Part shown: piece after piece, positions 51,845 through 60,300 of the stretch
Layout: the number at the start of each line of letters is the position of its first letter
Numbering within the stretch: the first letter of the stretch is position 1
Assembly (NCBI RefSeq): GCF_014270065.1
Contig: NZ_JACNME010000002.1
Location: forward strand, 248,001 to 312,000
Length of the DNA stretch: 64,000 bases
Direction: 5' to 3'
Source: Quadrisphaera sp. RL12-1S
GTDB taxonomy: Bacteria; Actinomycetota; Actinomycetes; Actinomycetales; Quadrisphaeraceae
The notes under the pieces: generated by a model
Database searches by the model: none
Told to the model about the DNA's origin: nothing
What the model saw: the letters and a program-made list of their open reading frames with translations, nothing else
Made by a program: the position numbers and the translations under genes

Positions 51845-52120
51845 GTGCCGCGGGTGCCGGGGGAGAACAACGGGCTGGGCACCGCCTCGCTGGCGGTGGG
51901 ACTGGTCTCGCTGGTGCTGGGCCTCGTGCTCCCCGTGCTGCTGCTCGGCGGTGGCGTGGGGGTGTGGCTGGCGGTGCGGGCCCGGCGGCGCGTCATCGAC
52001 GGGGACGCGCAGAACACCCGCACGGTGCTGGCCGGGTTCTTCACGTCCTCGGCCGCGCTGGCGCTGTTCCTCGTGCTGCTGACGGTGGGGGTCCTGCGCT
52101 CGTCCGGCGCGCTCTCCTGA
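51845..52120 (+). CDS. DUF4190-like small membrane protein
   Basis: A 91-residue protein with two membrane helices: GTASLAVGLVSLVLGLVLPV then LLLGGGVGVWLAVRARRRV, and a second hydrophobic block SSAALALFLVLLTVGVL. The GLGTASLxxGxxxLxL pattern resembles DUF4190 proteins. It starts 14 bases after the M3 peptidase stop, so it is probably in the same operon. Function unknown. Confidence 0.65.
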   Translation: MPRVPGENNGLGTASLAVGLVSLVLGLVLPVLLLGGGVGVWLAVRARRRVIDGDAQNTRTVLAGFFTSSAALALFLVLLTVGVLRSSGALS

Positions 52121-52234
52121 GGGCCCTCTCCTGACGCGGCCTCCCCGGGGGGTCTCCCTCGCGTGGTCCGGACCGCGCTGCTGCACCATGGCGGAGTCCG
52201 GACGCTGCGGTCCGGCGGACGGGGCGGGGGCTCG

Positions 52235-53947
52235 ATGACGGCGCTGCAGGAGCCGGGGGTGACAGGTCTCGGGCCCGGGGCCGGGACCGCGGAGCTGCTG
52301 GCCGAGCTGGCCGAGCACCTGTCCGGGGAGCTGCGGCTGCGCCCCCTGCTGGAGCGGGTGCTGCGCGCGGCCCTGGAGCTTCTCGGCTGCGCCGACGGCG
52401 CGGTGAGCCTCCTGGAGGACGGCGGGCGCACGTACCGCAAGGAGGTGGAGGTCGGCGTGGTCTGCGACGCCGGGCGCAGCTTCCCGGTGGACGAGGGGCT
52501 GTCGGGACAGGTGCTGCGCGGCGGCGCCCCCGTGCTGGTCACCGACTACGCCGACGTCCCCTCCGGTCACCTCCACGCCGTCGACCGGGACCGCCTGCAC
52601 GCCGCGGTCGGCGTCCCCGTGCTCCACGGCACGGCGGCGGGCACCGCGGCCGGCACCGTGCTGGGGGCGCTGGTGGTGTTCTCCTCAGACCCGGACCGGC
52701 GCTTCACCACCGCCGACGCCGACCTGCTCGCCCTGTTCGCCCGGCACGCCGCCGTGGCGCTCACGGCCGCGCGGCTGCACGCGGCGCTGTCGGAGCGGGA
52801 CCGCGCCACCGCCGCGGCGCGCGACCGCGAGGCGGCCGCCGCCCGCGCCGCGGAGCGCACCGGCCGCCACCTCGCCGAGGTGGTCGAGCACCTCGCGCAC
52901 GGGCGCCCCGGACCCGCCGAGGCCGCCGCGCGGTGCGCGCTGGCCGCCTCGCGGCAGGCGTCGGCGTCGTCGTCCTCGGCGGTGGCGGGGGTCCGGGGCG
53001 GCGGACCGGTGGCACCCGCCGCGCTGGAGGGCGCCCTGCGCGCCGAGGCCGACTGGGCCCACCGCGCCCTCGGGCTGCCGGTGCGGGTGGTGGTGGCCGG
53101 TGCGGCGAGGTCGGTGGACCGGGACGTGGCGGACCACCTCGTGCTCGCCGTCCGCTCCGCGGTGCTGCGCCTGGGCACCGGCGCCCGCGCCACCGCGCTG
53201 CGCGCGGGGCTGGTGCACGGCGAGGACGGCGTGGCCCTGCTCGTGGAGGACGACGGCGGCGCCGGTGACCAGCCCGACCCCGAGCTGACCGAGCTGGTCG
53301 CCGCCACCGAGCGCCTCGGCGGCACCGGCCAGGTCACCACCACACCCGGGTGGGGCACCCACCTGCGGCTGCACCTGCCGCGCTCGCGGCACGGCGGCGA
53401 GCCCGGTGCCACCTCCACCACGGGTGTGCTGGTGGTGGACGGCAGGCCGGCGCTGCGCGCGGGGCTGGTGGCGCTGCTGGCTCAGCCGGGGTCGGGCGTG
53501 AAGGTGGTGGGGGAGGTGGCCGCGGCCGAGGAGGTCGTGGGCGTGGCGGGCGCCGCGCGGCCGCACGCGGTGCTGGTCGGGTCACCGCGCGGCGCCAGCG
53601 CCGCGGCCGCGGTCGAGGACCTGCGCGCCTCCCACCCGAGGCTGCCGGTGGTGCTGCTGTCCTCGCTGCCCGACGACGTGGGCGCCGCGGAGCTGGCGGC
53701 CGCCCTGGTGCGCGCCGCGCGCACCGCCTCCTCGCCGGGTGCGGCGGCCGCGCCGGCGGGGACCGCCGTGCCGACCACGCCGCGGGAGCGGGAGGTGCTG
53801 GCGCTGCTGGAGCGCGGCCTGTCCGACCGGCAGATCGCCGACGAGCTGGTCATCACCCGCAAGACCGTGGAGAAGCACGTCGGCTCGCTGCTGCGCAAGC
53901 ACGGCGTGCCGAGCCGCACCGCCCTGGTCGCCGCCCGCCTCCACTGA
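52235..53947 (+). CDS. GAF / ATPase-like / receiver-like / LuxR fusion regulator
   Basis: A 570-residue single-chain signalling protein. Residues 20-180 are a GAF domain (LLERVLRAALELLGCADGAV, PVDEGLSGQVL). Residues 185-370 resemble a degenerate histidine-kinase ATPase region (LLVEDDGGAGD, TTPGWGTHLRLHLP), with no clear phosphorylatable His. Residues 378-490 look like a receiver domain (VLVVDGRPALRAGLVALL) whose phospho-Asp position is Gly in VLVGSPRG. Residues 514-570 are a LuxR helix-turn-helix (TPREREVLALLERGLSDRQI, TRKTVEKHVGSLLRKH). The kinase/regulator pair appears fused and unable to phosphorelay, so ligand sensing by GAF may act directly (inference). ATG at 52235 is preferred. Confidence 0.8.
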   Translation: MTALQEPGVTGLGPGAGTAELLAELAEHLSGELRLRPLLERVLRAALELLGCADGAVSLLEDGGRTYRKEVEVGVVCDAGRSFPVDEGLSGQVLRGGAPVLVTDYADVPSGHLHAVDRDRLHAAVGVPVLHGTAAGTAAGTVLGALVVFSSDPDRRFTTADADLLALFARHAAVALTAARLHAALSERDRATAAARDREAAAARAAERTGRHLAEVVEHLAHGRPGPAEAAARCALAASRQASASSSSAVAGVRGGGPVAPAALEGALRAEADWAHRALGLPVRVVVAGAARSVDRDVADHLVLAVRSAVLRLGTGARATALRAGLVHGEDGVALLVEDDGGAGDQPDPELTELVAATERLGGTGQVTTTPGWGTHLRLHLPRSRHGGEPGATSTTGVLVVDGRPALRAGLVALLAQPGSGVKVVGEVAAAEEVVGVAGAARPHAVLVGSPRGASAAAAVEDLRASHPRLPVVLLSSLPDDVGAAELAAALVRAARTASSPGAAAAPAGTAVPTTPREREVLALLERGLSDRQIADELVITRKTVEKHVGSLLRKHGVPSRTALVAARLH

Positions 53948-53964
53948 CGGGTGGAGGAGGTGGT

Positions 53965-53989
53965 GGAGGTGGGGGATCCCCCCACCTCC
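53965..53989 (+). terminator. Palindromic terminator after the LuxR-type fusion gene
   Basis: GGAGGTGGGGG (53965-53975), ATC, then CCCCCACCTCC (53979-53989): a perfect 11-base-arm inverted repeat 18 bases after the stop codon, before the promoter of the aldolase operon. As RNA it folds with a short stem and a GATCC-type loop. Confidence 0.65.
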
Positions 53990-54053
53990 GGGGCGGTGGA
54001 GACGGGGGAGGTTCCCGATCCTCGGCCCCGGGACGGCGACCTAGCGTCGTCGC

Positions 54054-54917
54054 ATGCCCGTCGTCAGCCTCACCGAGATCGTCGGCCCGGCCGCGCAGCA
54101 GCGCTACGGCGTCCCGGCGGTGAACGTCCTCAACGACCTCACCCTCGAGGGGGTCCTCGCCGGCGCCGTCGAGGCGCGCTCCCCGGTCATCGTGCAGACC
54201 AGCGTCAAGACCGTGAAGAGCATCGGCTCGGAGGTGCTGTTCTCGCTGTGGACGGCGATGACGCGCGGCATCGAGGTGCCCGTCACGCTGCACCTGGACC
54301 ACTGCCCCGACCGCGCCGTCATCTCGGAGTGCCTGCAGCGCGGGTGGAACTCCGTGCTCTTCGACGCCCACGAGCTGACGCTGGAGGAGAACCAGCGCCA
54401 GACCGTCGAGGTGGTCGCCGAGGCGCGCGGGTACGGCGCGCACGTGGAGGGCGAGATCGAGGGCATCGGCGTGGAGGACGGCGTCGGCTCCGAGGCCGTC
54501 GGCCCCGACGGGCGCCTCGCCGTCGAGCGGCAGGTGGAGTTCGTGCGGGCCACCGGCGTCGACGTGTTCGCCCCGGCCATCGGCAACGCCCACGGCCAGT
54601 ACGCCAGCGCCCCGACGCTGGAGGGCGACAAGGTCACCGCCATCGTCGAGGCCACCGGCGTCCCCGTGGCGCTGCACGGCGGCACCGGGCTGAGCACCGA
54701 GCAGTTCGGTGACCTCATCGCCCGCGGCTGCGCCAAGGTCAACATCTCCACCGGCCTCAAGGAGGCCTACATGAGGTCCAACCTGGCCTTCCTCAAGGAC
54801 GCCGAGGCGAAGGGGAAGTGGGACCCGCCGTCGCTGTTCACCGCGGTGCGCGCCGACGTCGTGGCCTTCACGAAGGGCCTGTGCGAGACGTTCGGCTCCG
54901 CCGGGAAGGCCGCCTGA
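54054..54917 (+). CDS. Class II ketose-bisphosphate aldolase
   Basis: A 287-residue zinc-dependent aldolase of the fructose-bisphosphate/tagatose-bisphosphate type. The catalytic Asp and zinc His are in VTLHLDHCPD, a zinc Glu in GAHVEGEIEGIG, zinc His in IGNAHGQY and in LHGGTGLS, and phosphate ligands in KVNISTGLKEAY. TAGCGT ends six bases before the ATG, so the operon starts as a leaderless message. It heads an operon with HAD phosphatase, DhaL and DhaK, which suggests a role in a phosphorylated ketose pathway rather than central glycolysis (inference). Confidence 0.92.
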   Translation: MPVVSLTEIVGPAAQQRYGVPAVNVLNDLTLEGVLAGAVEARSPVIVQTSVKTVKSIGSEVLFSLWTAMTRGIEVPVTLHLDHCPDRAVISECLQRGWNSVLFDAHELTLEENQRQTVEVVAEARGYGAHVEGEIEGIGVEDGVGSEAVGPDGRLAVERQVEFVRATGVDVFAPAIGNAHGQYASAPTLEGDKVTAIVEATGVPVALHGGTGLSTEQFGDLIARGCAKVNISTGLKEAYMRSNLAFLKDAEAKGKWDPPSLFTAVRADVVAFTKGLCETFGSAGKAA

Positions 54918-55699
54918 TGGGGCAGACCCCGCGCAGGGCGCTGGTCTTCGACTGCGACGGCGTGCTCGCGGACACCGAGCGCGACGGCCACCTGCCCGCC
55001 TTCAACGCCACCTTCGCCGAGGTCGGCCTGCCCGTGCAGTGGTCGGAGGACGACTACGCGGAGAAGCTGAGGATCGGCGGCGGCAAGGAGCGCATGGCCA
55101 GCCTGCTGACGCCGGAGTTCGTCCAGGCCAACGGCCTGCCCACCGACGCCGACGGGCAGAAGGCGCTGCTCGCGGACCTGCACCGCCGCAAGACCGCCCG
55201 CTACACCGAGGCCGTGGCGCGCGGCGACCTGCCCGCGCGCCCCGGCGTCGCCCGCCTCGTCGAGGAGGCCGCGGCGGCCGGGTGGGCGCTCGCGGTGGCC
55301 TCCACCTCGGCGGAGGCGTCAGTGCGCGCGGTCCTCGAGCACGCCGTCGGCGCCGAGCGAGCCCGCGACGTCGCCGTGTTCGCCGGAGACGTGGTGCCCG
55401 CCAAGAAGCCCGACCCCGCCATCTACGCGCTCGCCGTGCGCGAGCTCGGGGTGGACGCCGACCGCGTCGTCGTCGTCGAGGACTCCCGCAACGGGATGCG
55501 CGCGGCGCTCGGCGCGGGACTGCGCTGCGTGGTCACCACGTCCAGCTACACCGCCGAGGAGGACTTCACCGGCGCCGCGCTCGTGGTGCCCGACCTCGAC
55601 CACGGGCCCGACGGGCCGGTGGACCTCGCCGTCCTCGAGCGGGTCCTCGCGGGCCCCGCGCCCTCTCCCGCCACCCAGACCCAGGAGGAGCAGGCATGA
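54917..55699 (+). CDS. HAD-superfamily sugar phosphatase (CbbY-like)
   Basis: A 260-residue HAD hydrolase. Motif I FDCDGVLADTERDGHLPAFN holds the nucleophile Asp and general-acid Asp; motif II is AVASTSAEASV, motif III is the Lys in VPAKKPDPAIY, and motif IV is VVVVEDSRNGM. The GGGKERM cap segment resembles CbbY-type enzymes, which dephosphorylate sugar bisphosphates such as xylulose 1,5-bisphosphate. Its ATG overlaps the aldolase stop by one base and its stop overlaps the DhaL start (ATGA). Confidence 0.9.
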   Translation: MGQTPRRALVFDCDGVLADTERDGHLPAFNATFAEVGLPVQWSEDDYAEKLRIGGGKERMASLLTPEFVQANGLPTDADGQKALLADLHRRKTARYTEAVARGDLPARPGVARLVEEAAAAGWALAVASTSAEASVRAVLEHAVGAERARDVAVFAGDVVPAKKPDPAIYALAVRELGVDADRVVVVEDSRNGMRAALGAGLRCVVTTSSYTAEEDFTGAALVVPDLDHGPDGPVDLAVLERVLAGPAPSPATQTQEEQA

Positions 55700-56343
55700 G
55701 CACCGCCACCGCCACCACCACCCAGGCCGACGTCGAGCGCGTCGTCAGGACCGTCGCCCAGACCGTGGTCGAGAACGAGAAGGCCTTCAGCGACCTCGAC
55801 GCCGTCGCCGGCGACGGCGACTTCGGCTTCTCGATGGCCCGCGGCTTCGAGAAGGTCCTCGAGGGCTGGGACGGGCTCGACAGGTCCGACCCCGGCACCT
55901 TCCTCACCAAGGTCGCGCTGGTCATCACCAGCCGCATCGGCGGCACCTCCGGGCCGATCTGGGGGACGCTGTTCCTGCGCGCCGGCACCACGGTCAAGGG
56001 CTCCGAGACCGTGACCGCCCAGCAGTGGGTCGAGGCGCTGCGCGCCGGGGTCGAGGGCATCAAGCAGCGCGGCGGTGCCGATCTCGGGGACAAGACCCTG
56101 CTCGACGCCCTCGCGCCGGCCACCGACGCCCTCGAGAAGGCGCTCGACGACGACGCCGACGGGCCCGCCGCGGTCCGCGCCTTCGCCGAGGAGGCCCGGC
56201 GGGCCGCGGACGCCACCGCCTCGATGCAGGCCCGGCGCGGCCGCGCGTCGTACTCCGGGGAGCGCAGCATCGGCTCCGTCGACGCGGGAGCGACCGCCGT
56301 CGCCGTCCTGGCCGAGGCCGTCGCCGACGAGCTGGCCCGCTGA
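55696..56343 (+). CDS. dhaL: Dihydroxyacetone kinase subunit DhaL (ATP-binding)
   Basis: A 215-residue DhaL nucleotide-binding subunit. The Mg-ADP motif is LDAVAGDGDFGFSMARGF near residue 34, where Phe replaces the usual His after GDGD. GGTSGPIWGTLFLRAG and GRASYSGERSIGSVDAGAT follow. It transfers phosphate to ketose bound by DhaK; the coupled gene 54 bases downstream encodes that subunit. AGGAGGAG precedes the ATG, and the ATG overlaps the HAD stop. With no DhaM gene, it presumably uses ATP. Confidence 0.92.
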   Translation: MSTATATTTQADVERVVRTVAQTVVENEKAFSDLDAVAGDGDFGFSMARGFEKVLEGWDGLDRSDPGTFLTKVALVITSRIGGTSGPIWGTLFLRAGTTVKGSETVTAQQWVEALRAGVEGIKQRGGADLGDKTLLDALAPATDALEKALDDDADGPAAVRAFAEEARRAADATASMQARRGRASYSGERSIGSVDAGATAVAVLAEAVADELAR

Positions 56344-56396
56344 CCCGCCCTGCCCGCTCGGCCTGAGAGCCCTCCGCCACCGTTCTCGACGAGGAG

Positions 56397-57398
56397 ATGA
56401 CCGTGAAGAAGTTCGTCAACGACCCCCAGCAGTTCGTGCCCGAGATGCTCCAGGGCCTGGCCCTGGCCAACCCCGACACCCTCAAGTACGTCCCCGAGCA
56501 CAACCTCATCGCCCGCGCCGACGCTCCGGTGGCCGGCAAGGTCTCGATCGTGCAGGGCTCCGGCTCCGGTCACGAGCCCGCGCACGTCATGGCCGTGGGG
56601 AGGGGCATGCTCGACGCCGCCTGCCCCGGCGACGTCTTCGCCGCCCCGCCCATGGACTACGTCTACGAGACCGCCAAGCTCATGGCCTCCGACGCGGGCG
56701 TGCTGCTGCTGGTGAACAACTACACCGGTGACCGGATGGCCTTCGACATGGGCCGGGAGATGGCCGAGGCCGAAGGCATCAAGGTGGCGGTGCTCCTGAT
56801 CGACGACGACGTCGCGGTGAAGGACTCCTCCTTCACCGTCGGGCGGCGCGGCGTGGCGGGCAACTTCTTCGTCATCAAGGCCGTGGCCGCCGCCGCCGAG
56901 AGGGGCGCCTCGCTGGAGGAGCTCGTCGAGCTGGGGAAGCGGGTCAACAGCGTCACCCGCACCATGGGCCTGGCGCTCACCAGCTGCACCCCGCCGGCCA
57001 AGGGCTCCCCGCTGTTCGAGCTGGGCGAGGACGAGTACGAGCTGGGCGTCGGCATCCACGGCGAGCCGGGCCGGTCGCGCGAGAAGATGGCCGACGCGAA
57101 CACGCTGGTGGCCAACCTGCTCGACCCGGTGGTCTCCGACCTGCCGTTCTCCTCCGGCGACGAGGTGGCGCTCATGGTCAACGGCCTGGGCGGCACGCCC
57201 ATCAGCGAGCTGTACCTCGTCTACGGCATCGCCCACCGGCGGCTCGCGGACGCGGGCATCACCGTGGCCAAGAACTACGTGGGCGAGTACTGCACGTCGC
57301 TGGACATGGCCGGCGCGTCCATCACGCTGGTCAAGCTCGACGACGAGATCAAGGGCCTCCTGGAGGCCCCCGCCGAGATCGGCCTGCGGATCTTCTAG
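56397..57398 (+). CDS. dhaK: Dihydroxyacetone kinase subunit DhaK (substrate-binding)
   Basis: A 333-residue DhaK subunit. IVQGSGSGHEPAHVMAVGRG near residue 46 and LLLVNNYTGDRMAFDMG near 100 bind substrate, and the His that forms a hemiaminal with the ketose carbonyl is in GVGIHGEPG near residue 220. KNYVGEYCTSLDMAG is typical. GAGGAG precedes the ATG. Its stop overlaps the stop of the convergent hrpA gene. The true substrate of this set could be dihydroxyacetone, an erythrulose or another ketose. Confidence 0.93.
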   Translation: MTVKKFVNDPQQFVPEMLQGLALANPDTLKYVPEHNLIARADAPVAGKVSIVQGSGSGHEPAHVMAVGRGMLDAACPGDVFAAPPMDYVYETAKLMASDAGVLLLVNNYTGDRMAFDMGREMAEAEGIKVAVLLIDDDVAVKDSSFTVGRRGVAGNFFVIKAVAAAAERGASLEELVELGKRVNSVTRTMGLALTSCTPPAKGSPLFELGEDEYELGVGIHGEPGRSREKMADANTLVANLLDPVVSDLPFSSGDEVALMVNGLGGTPISELYLVYGIAHRRLADAGITVAKNYVGEYCTSLDMAGASITLVKLDDEIKGLLEAPAEIGLRIF

Positions 57399-60300
57399 CG
57401 CAGGGCGGTGATGGCGGCGGCGACGCGCTTCTCGCTGACGGGACCGCTCGCCCCGACGGTCTGGGCGAACAGGCTCACACGCAGCTCCTGCAGCTGCCAG
57501 CGCACCGCGCGCACCTCCTCGGCGTCCCGGCGCGCCGAGGGCAGCGCCGCCACAGCGCGCTCGAGGTCCGCCTCGAGCCGCTGGACGACGCCGGTGCGGT
57601 CGCGGTCGCGCTGCGCCGCCTGGGCAGCACCACCCCCGCCACCGGAGCCGCCGAGGACCTCGAGCCGGCGCAGCAGCGCGCGCAGGTAGCGCTGCACGTC
57701 AGGCAGCCGCGCCAGCCCCACCTCGGCCACGAAGCCGGCGTGCACCAGCACCCCGAGCTGGGCGCGCACGTCGGCCAGGGACGCCACCAGCGGCAGCGAG
57801 GCCGGGGTCCTGTCGAGGGCGTGCTCGACGTCGCGGGCCGACTTCAGCACCCGCTGCACGAGCCCGAGCACCTGCTGCGTGGTGGCCAGCAGGTCGGGGC
57901 GGACCGCGCGCAGCAGCGCGTCGAAGGTCTGCCCCTCGCGGACGCCGAGCCCGCCACCGGGGGCGCGGGCGCCGACGAGGTGGTCGACCGCGGCGTCGGC
58001 GCAGTCCGCCAGCAGCGCCTCCACGGTGCCGTGCGGTGACCGCGCCAGGGCCAGACGGGCAGGTGTCCCCAACCCGTCCAGCAGCGACTTCGTCGGGTTG
58101 GCCAGCACCAGTCGCGCCAGGCGGGCCACGCCCCGCGGGTGGGCGGCGCGCGCCTCGGCCTCGGTGGCCAGCACGCGCACCGCGATCCGCCGCTCGCCGT
58201 CCTTCGTCTGCTTCGACGCGGCCGTCCAGCGCTCCACCACGAGGCTGGGGAAGCCGACCACCGGCCGCCCGTCGGGTGCGGCGGTCTCCACCTGCTCGGC
58301 GAGCACCAGCCCAGCCGGCCAGGCGGTGAGCGCCTCGTGCTCGAGCTGCTGCCCGGACGCCCTGGCCCCCGCCGTCACCGCCTGCACGACGGCGGCGCGC
58401 TGCGCGCCGGCGGTCTTCTCGCGCAGCGCGGCGAGGTCCTTGCCGGTGGCGACGACGCGCCCGTCGGCGTCCTCGAGGGCGTACGTGGGCAGCAGGTGCG
58501 GGGCGGTCTCCGCCAGCCGCGCGGCGTCCCAGGCCTCGGGGGGGACGACGACGCCGCGCCGCGCGCGGAGGACCTCGGCCACGGCGTCGACGAGCCTCAC
58601 CCCGGGCGGTGGGACGGCCGGCAGCGCGGCCGCCACCTCGCGGGCGGTGTCGGGAACCGGCACCAGCTGCACGCGGACCGGCTTGGGCAGCGCCCGCAGC
58701 AGCGCCGTCACCAGCTCGGTGCGCCACGCGGGCACGCCCCAGTCGAGCCCGGTCTCCGGCACCTGCGCGAGCACGGCGAGCGGCACGTGGACGGTGACGC
58801 CGTCCCGGGTGGACCGCGGGTCGAACAGGTAGCTCAGCGACAGGTCGAAGCTGCCCGAGCTCCACGACGTGGGGGCGTCCTCCACGTCCGCGTCGCCGGT
58901 GGTGAGGTCGGCGACGGTCAGGGTCAGCAGGTCCGGCCTGGTGCGCCGCTCCTTGCGCCACCACGCCTCGAACGCGCGGGCGGAGGTGGCGTCGGCGGGC
59001 AGCCGGGCGTCGTAGAAGGCGACCAGCGCCTCGTCGTCGACCCGCAGGTCGCGGCGGCGGGTGCGGGCCTGCAGCTCCTCGACGTCGCGCGCCACCGCGG
59101 CGTTCGCCTCCACGAAGGCCACGGCGGCGCCGCGCGCGTCCCACTCCCCGCCCACGAGGGCGTGGCGGATGAAGAGGTCCCGTGCGGTGAGCGGGTCGAG
59201 CCGGGCCAGCGGCACGGTGCGCCCGGCCACCAGCGGCAGGCCGTACAGCGTGACCCGCTCGGTGGCCACCGCCGCACCGCGCTGCTTGCTCCAGCGCGGC
59301 TCGGAGTGGCTGCGCACCACCAGGTGCGAGGCCAGGGCCTCCACCTGCTCCGGGTCGACCCGGGCGACGACGCGCGCCCACAGCCGGGAGGTCTCCACCA
59401 GCTCGGCGGCCACCACCCAGCTGGGGGAGCGCTTGGCCAGCACCGACCCCGGGGCGATGGCGAACCGCGTGCCGCGCGCCCCGACGTACTCCGCCGGGCC
59501 GCGGCGCCGGGTCTCGCGCTGGCCGTCGCGCCCGTTCTTCTCCTCAGCACGCAGGTCCTTGCTGCCCACCTGGGTCAGCAGCCCTGCGAGCAGCGCCGCG
59601 TGCACCTGCGCGCGCACCGGCTCCAGCTCCTCGCCGGTGCGCACCCGGGCGCTCTCCGCGCCACCGGGCGTGGAGATGCCGAGCCCGCGCAGCACGCGCC
59701 GCAGCTGGGCGTGGACGTCCTGCCACTCGCGGATCCGCAGGTGGTGGAGGAACTCGGCCTTGCACATCCGCCGGAACGACGACGACGACCGCTCGGCCGC
59801 CTGCTCGGTGAGGTACTTCCAGAGGTTCAGCGTGGAGACGAAGTCGGAGTGCTCGTCGGCGAAGCGCCGGTGGCTCTTGCGGGCGGCGTCGGCGTTCTCC
59901 AGCGGACGCTCCCGCACGTCCTGCACCGACAGGGACGCCACCAGCACGAGGAGCTCCGGGACGACGCCCTCGCGGTCGGCCTGGAGCAGCATCCGCGCGA
60001 ACCGCGGGTCGGCCGGCACCTGCGCCAGCCGCTTGCCGACCTCCGTCAGGCGGGGGTTCCCCTCCGGCGTGGCGGTGTCGATCGCGCCGAGCTCGTGCAG
60101 CAGCGCCAGGCCGTCGCGCACCTGGCGGCGGTCGGGGGCGTCCAGGAAGGGGAAGTCCTCCACCGCGCCCAGGCCGAGGGAGGCCATCTGCAGGATGACG
60201 CTGGCCAGCGACGTGCGCTGCACCTCGGGCTGGGTGAACCGCGGCCGGGACTCGAAGTCGCGCTCGCTGTAGAGCCGGATCGCCACGCCGTCGGCCACGC

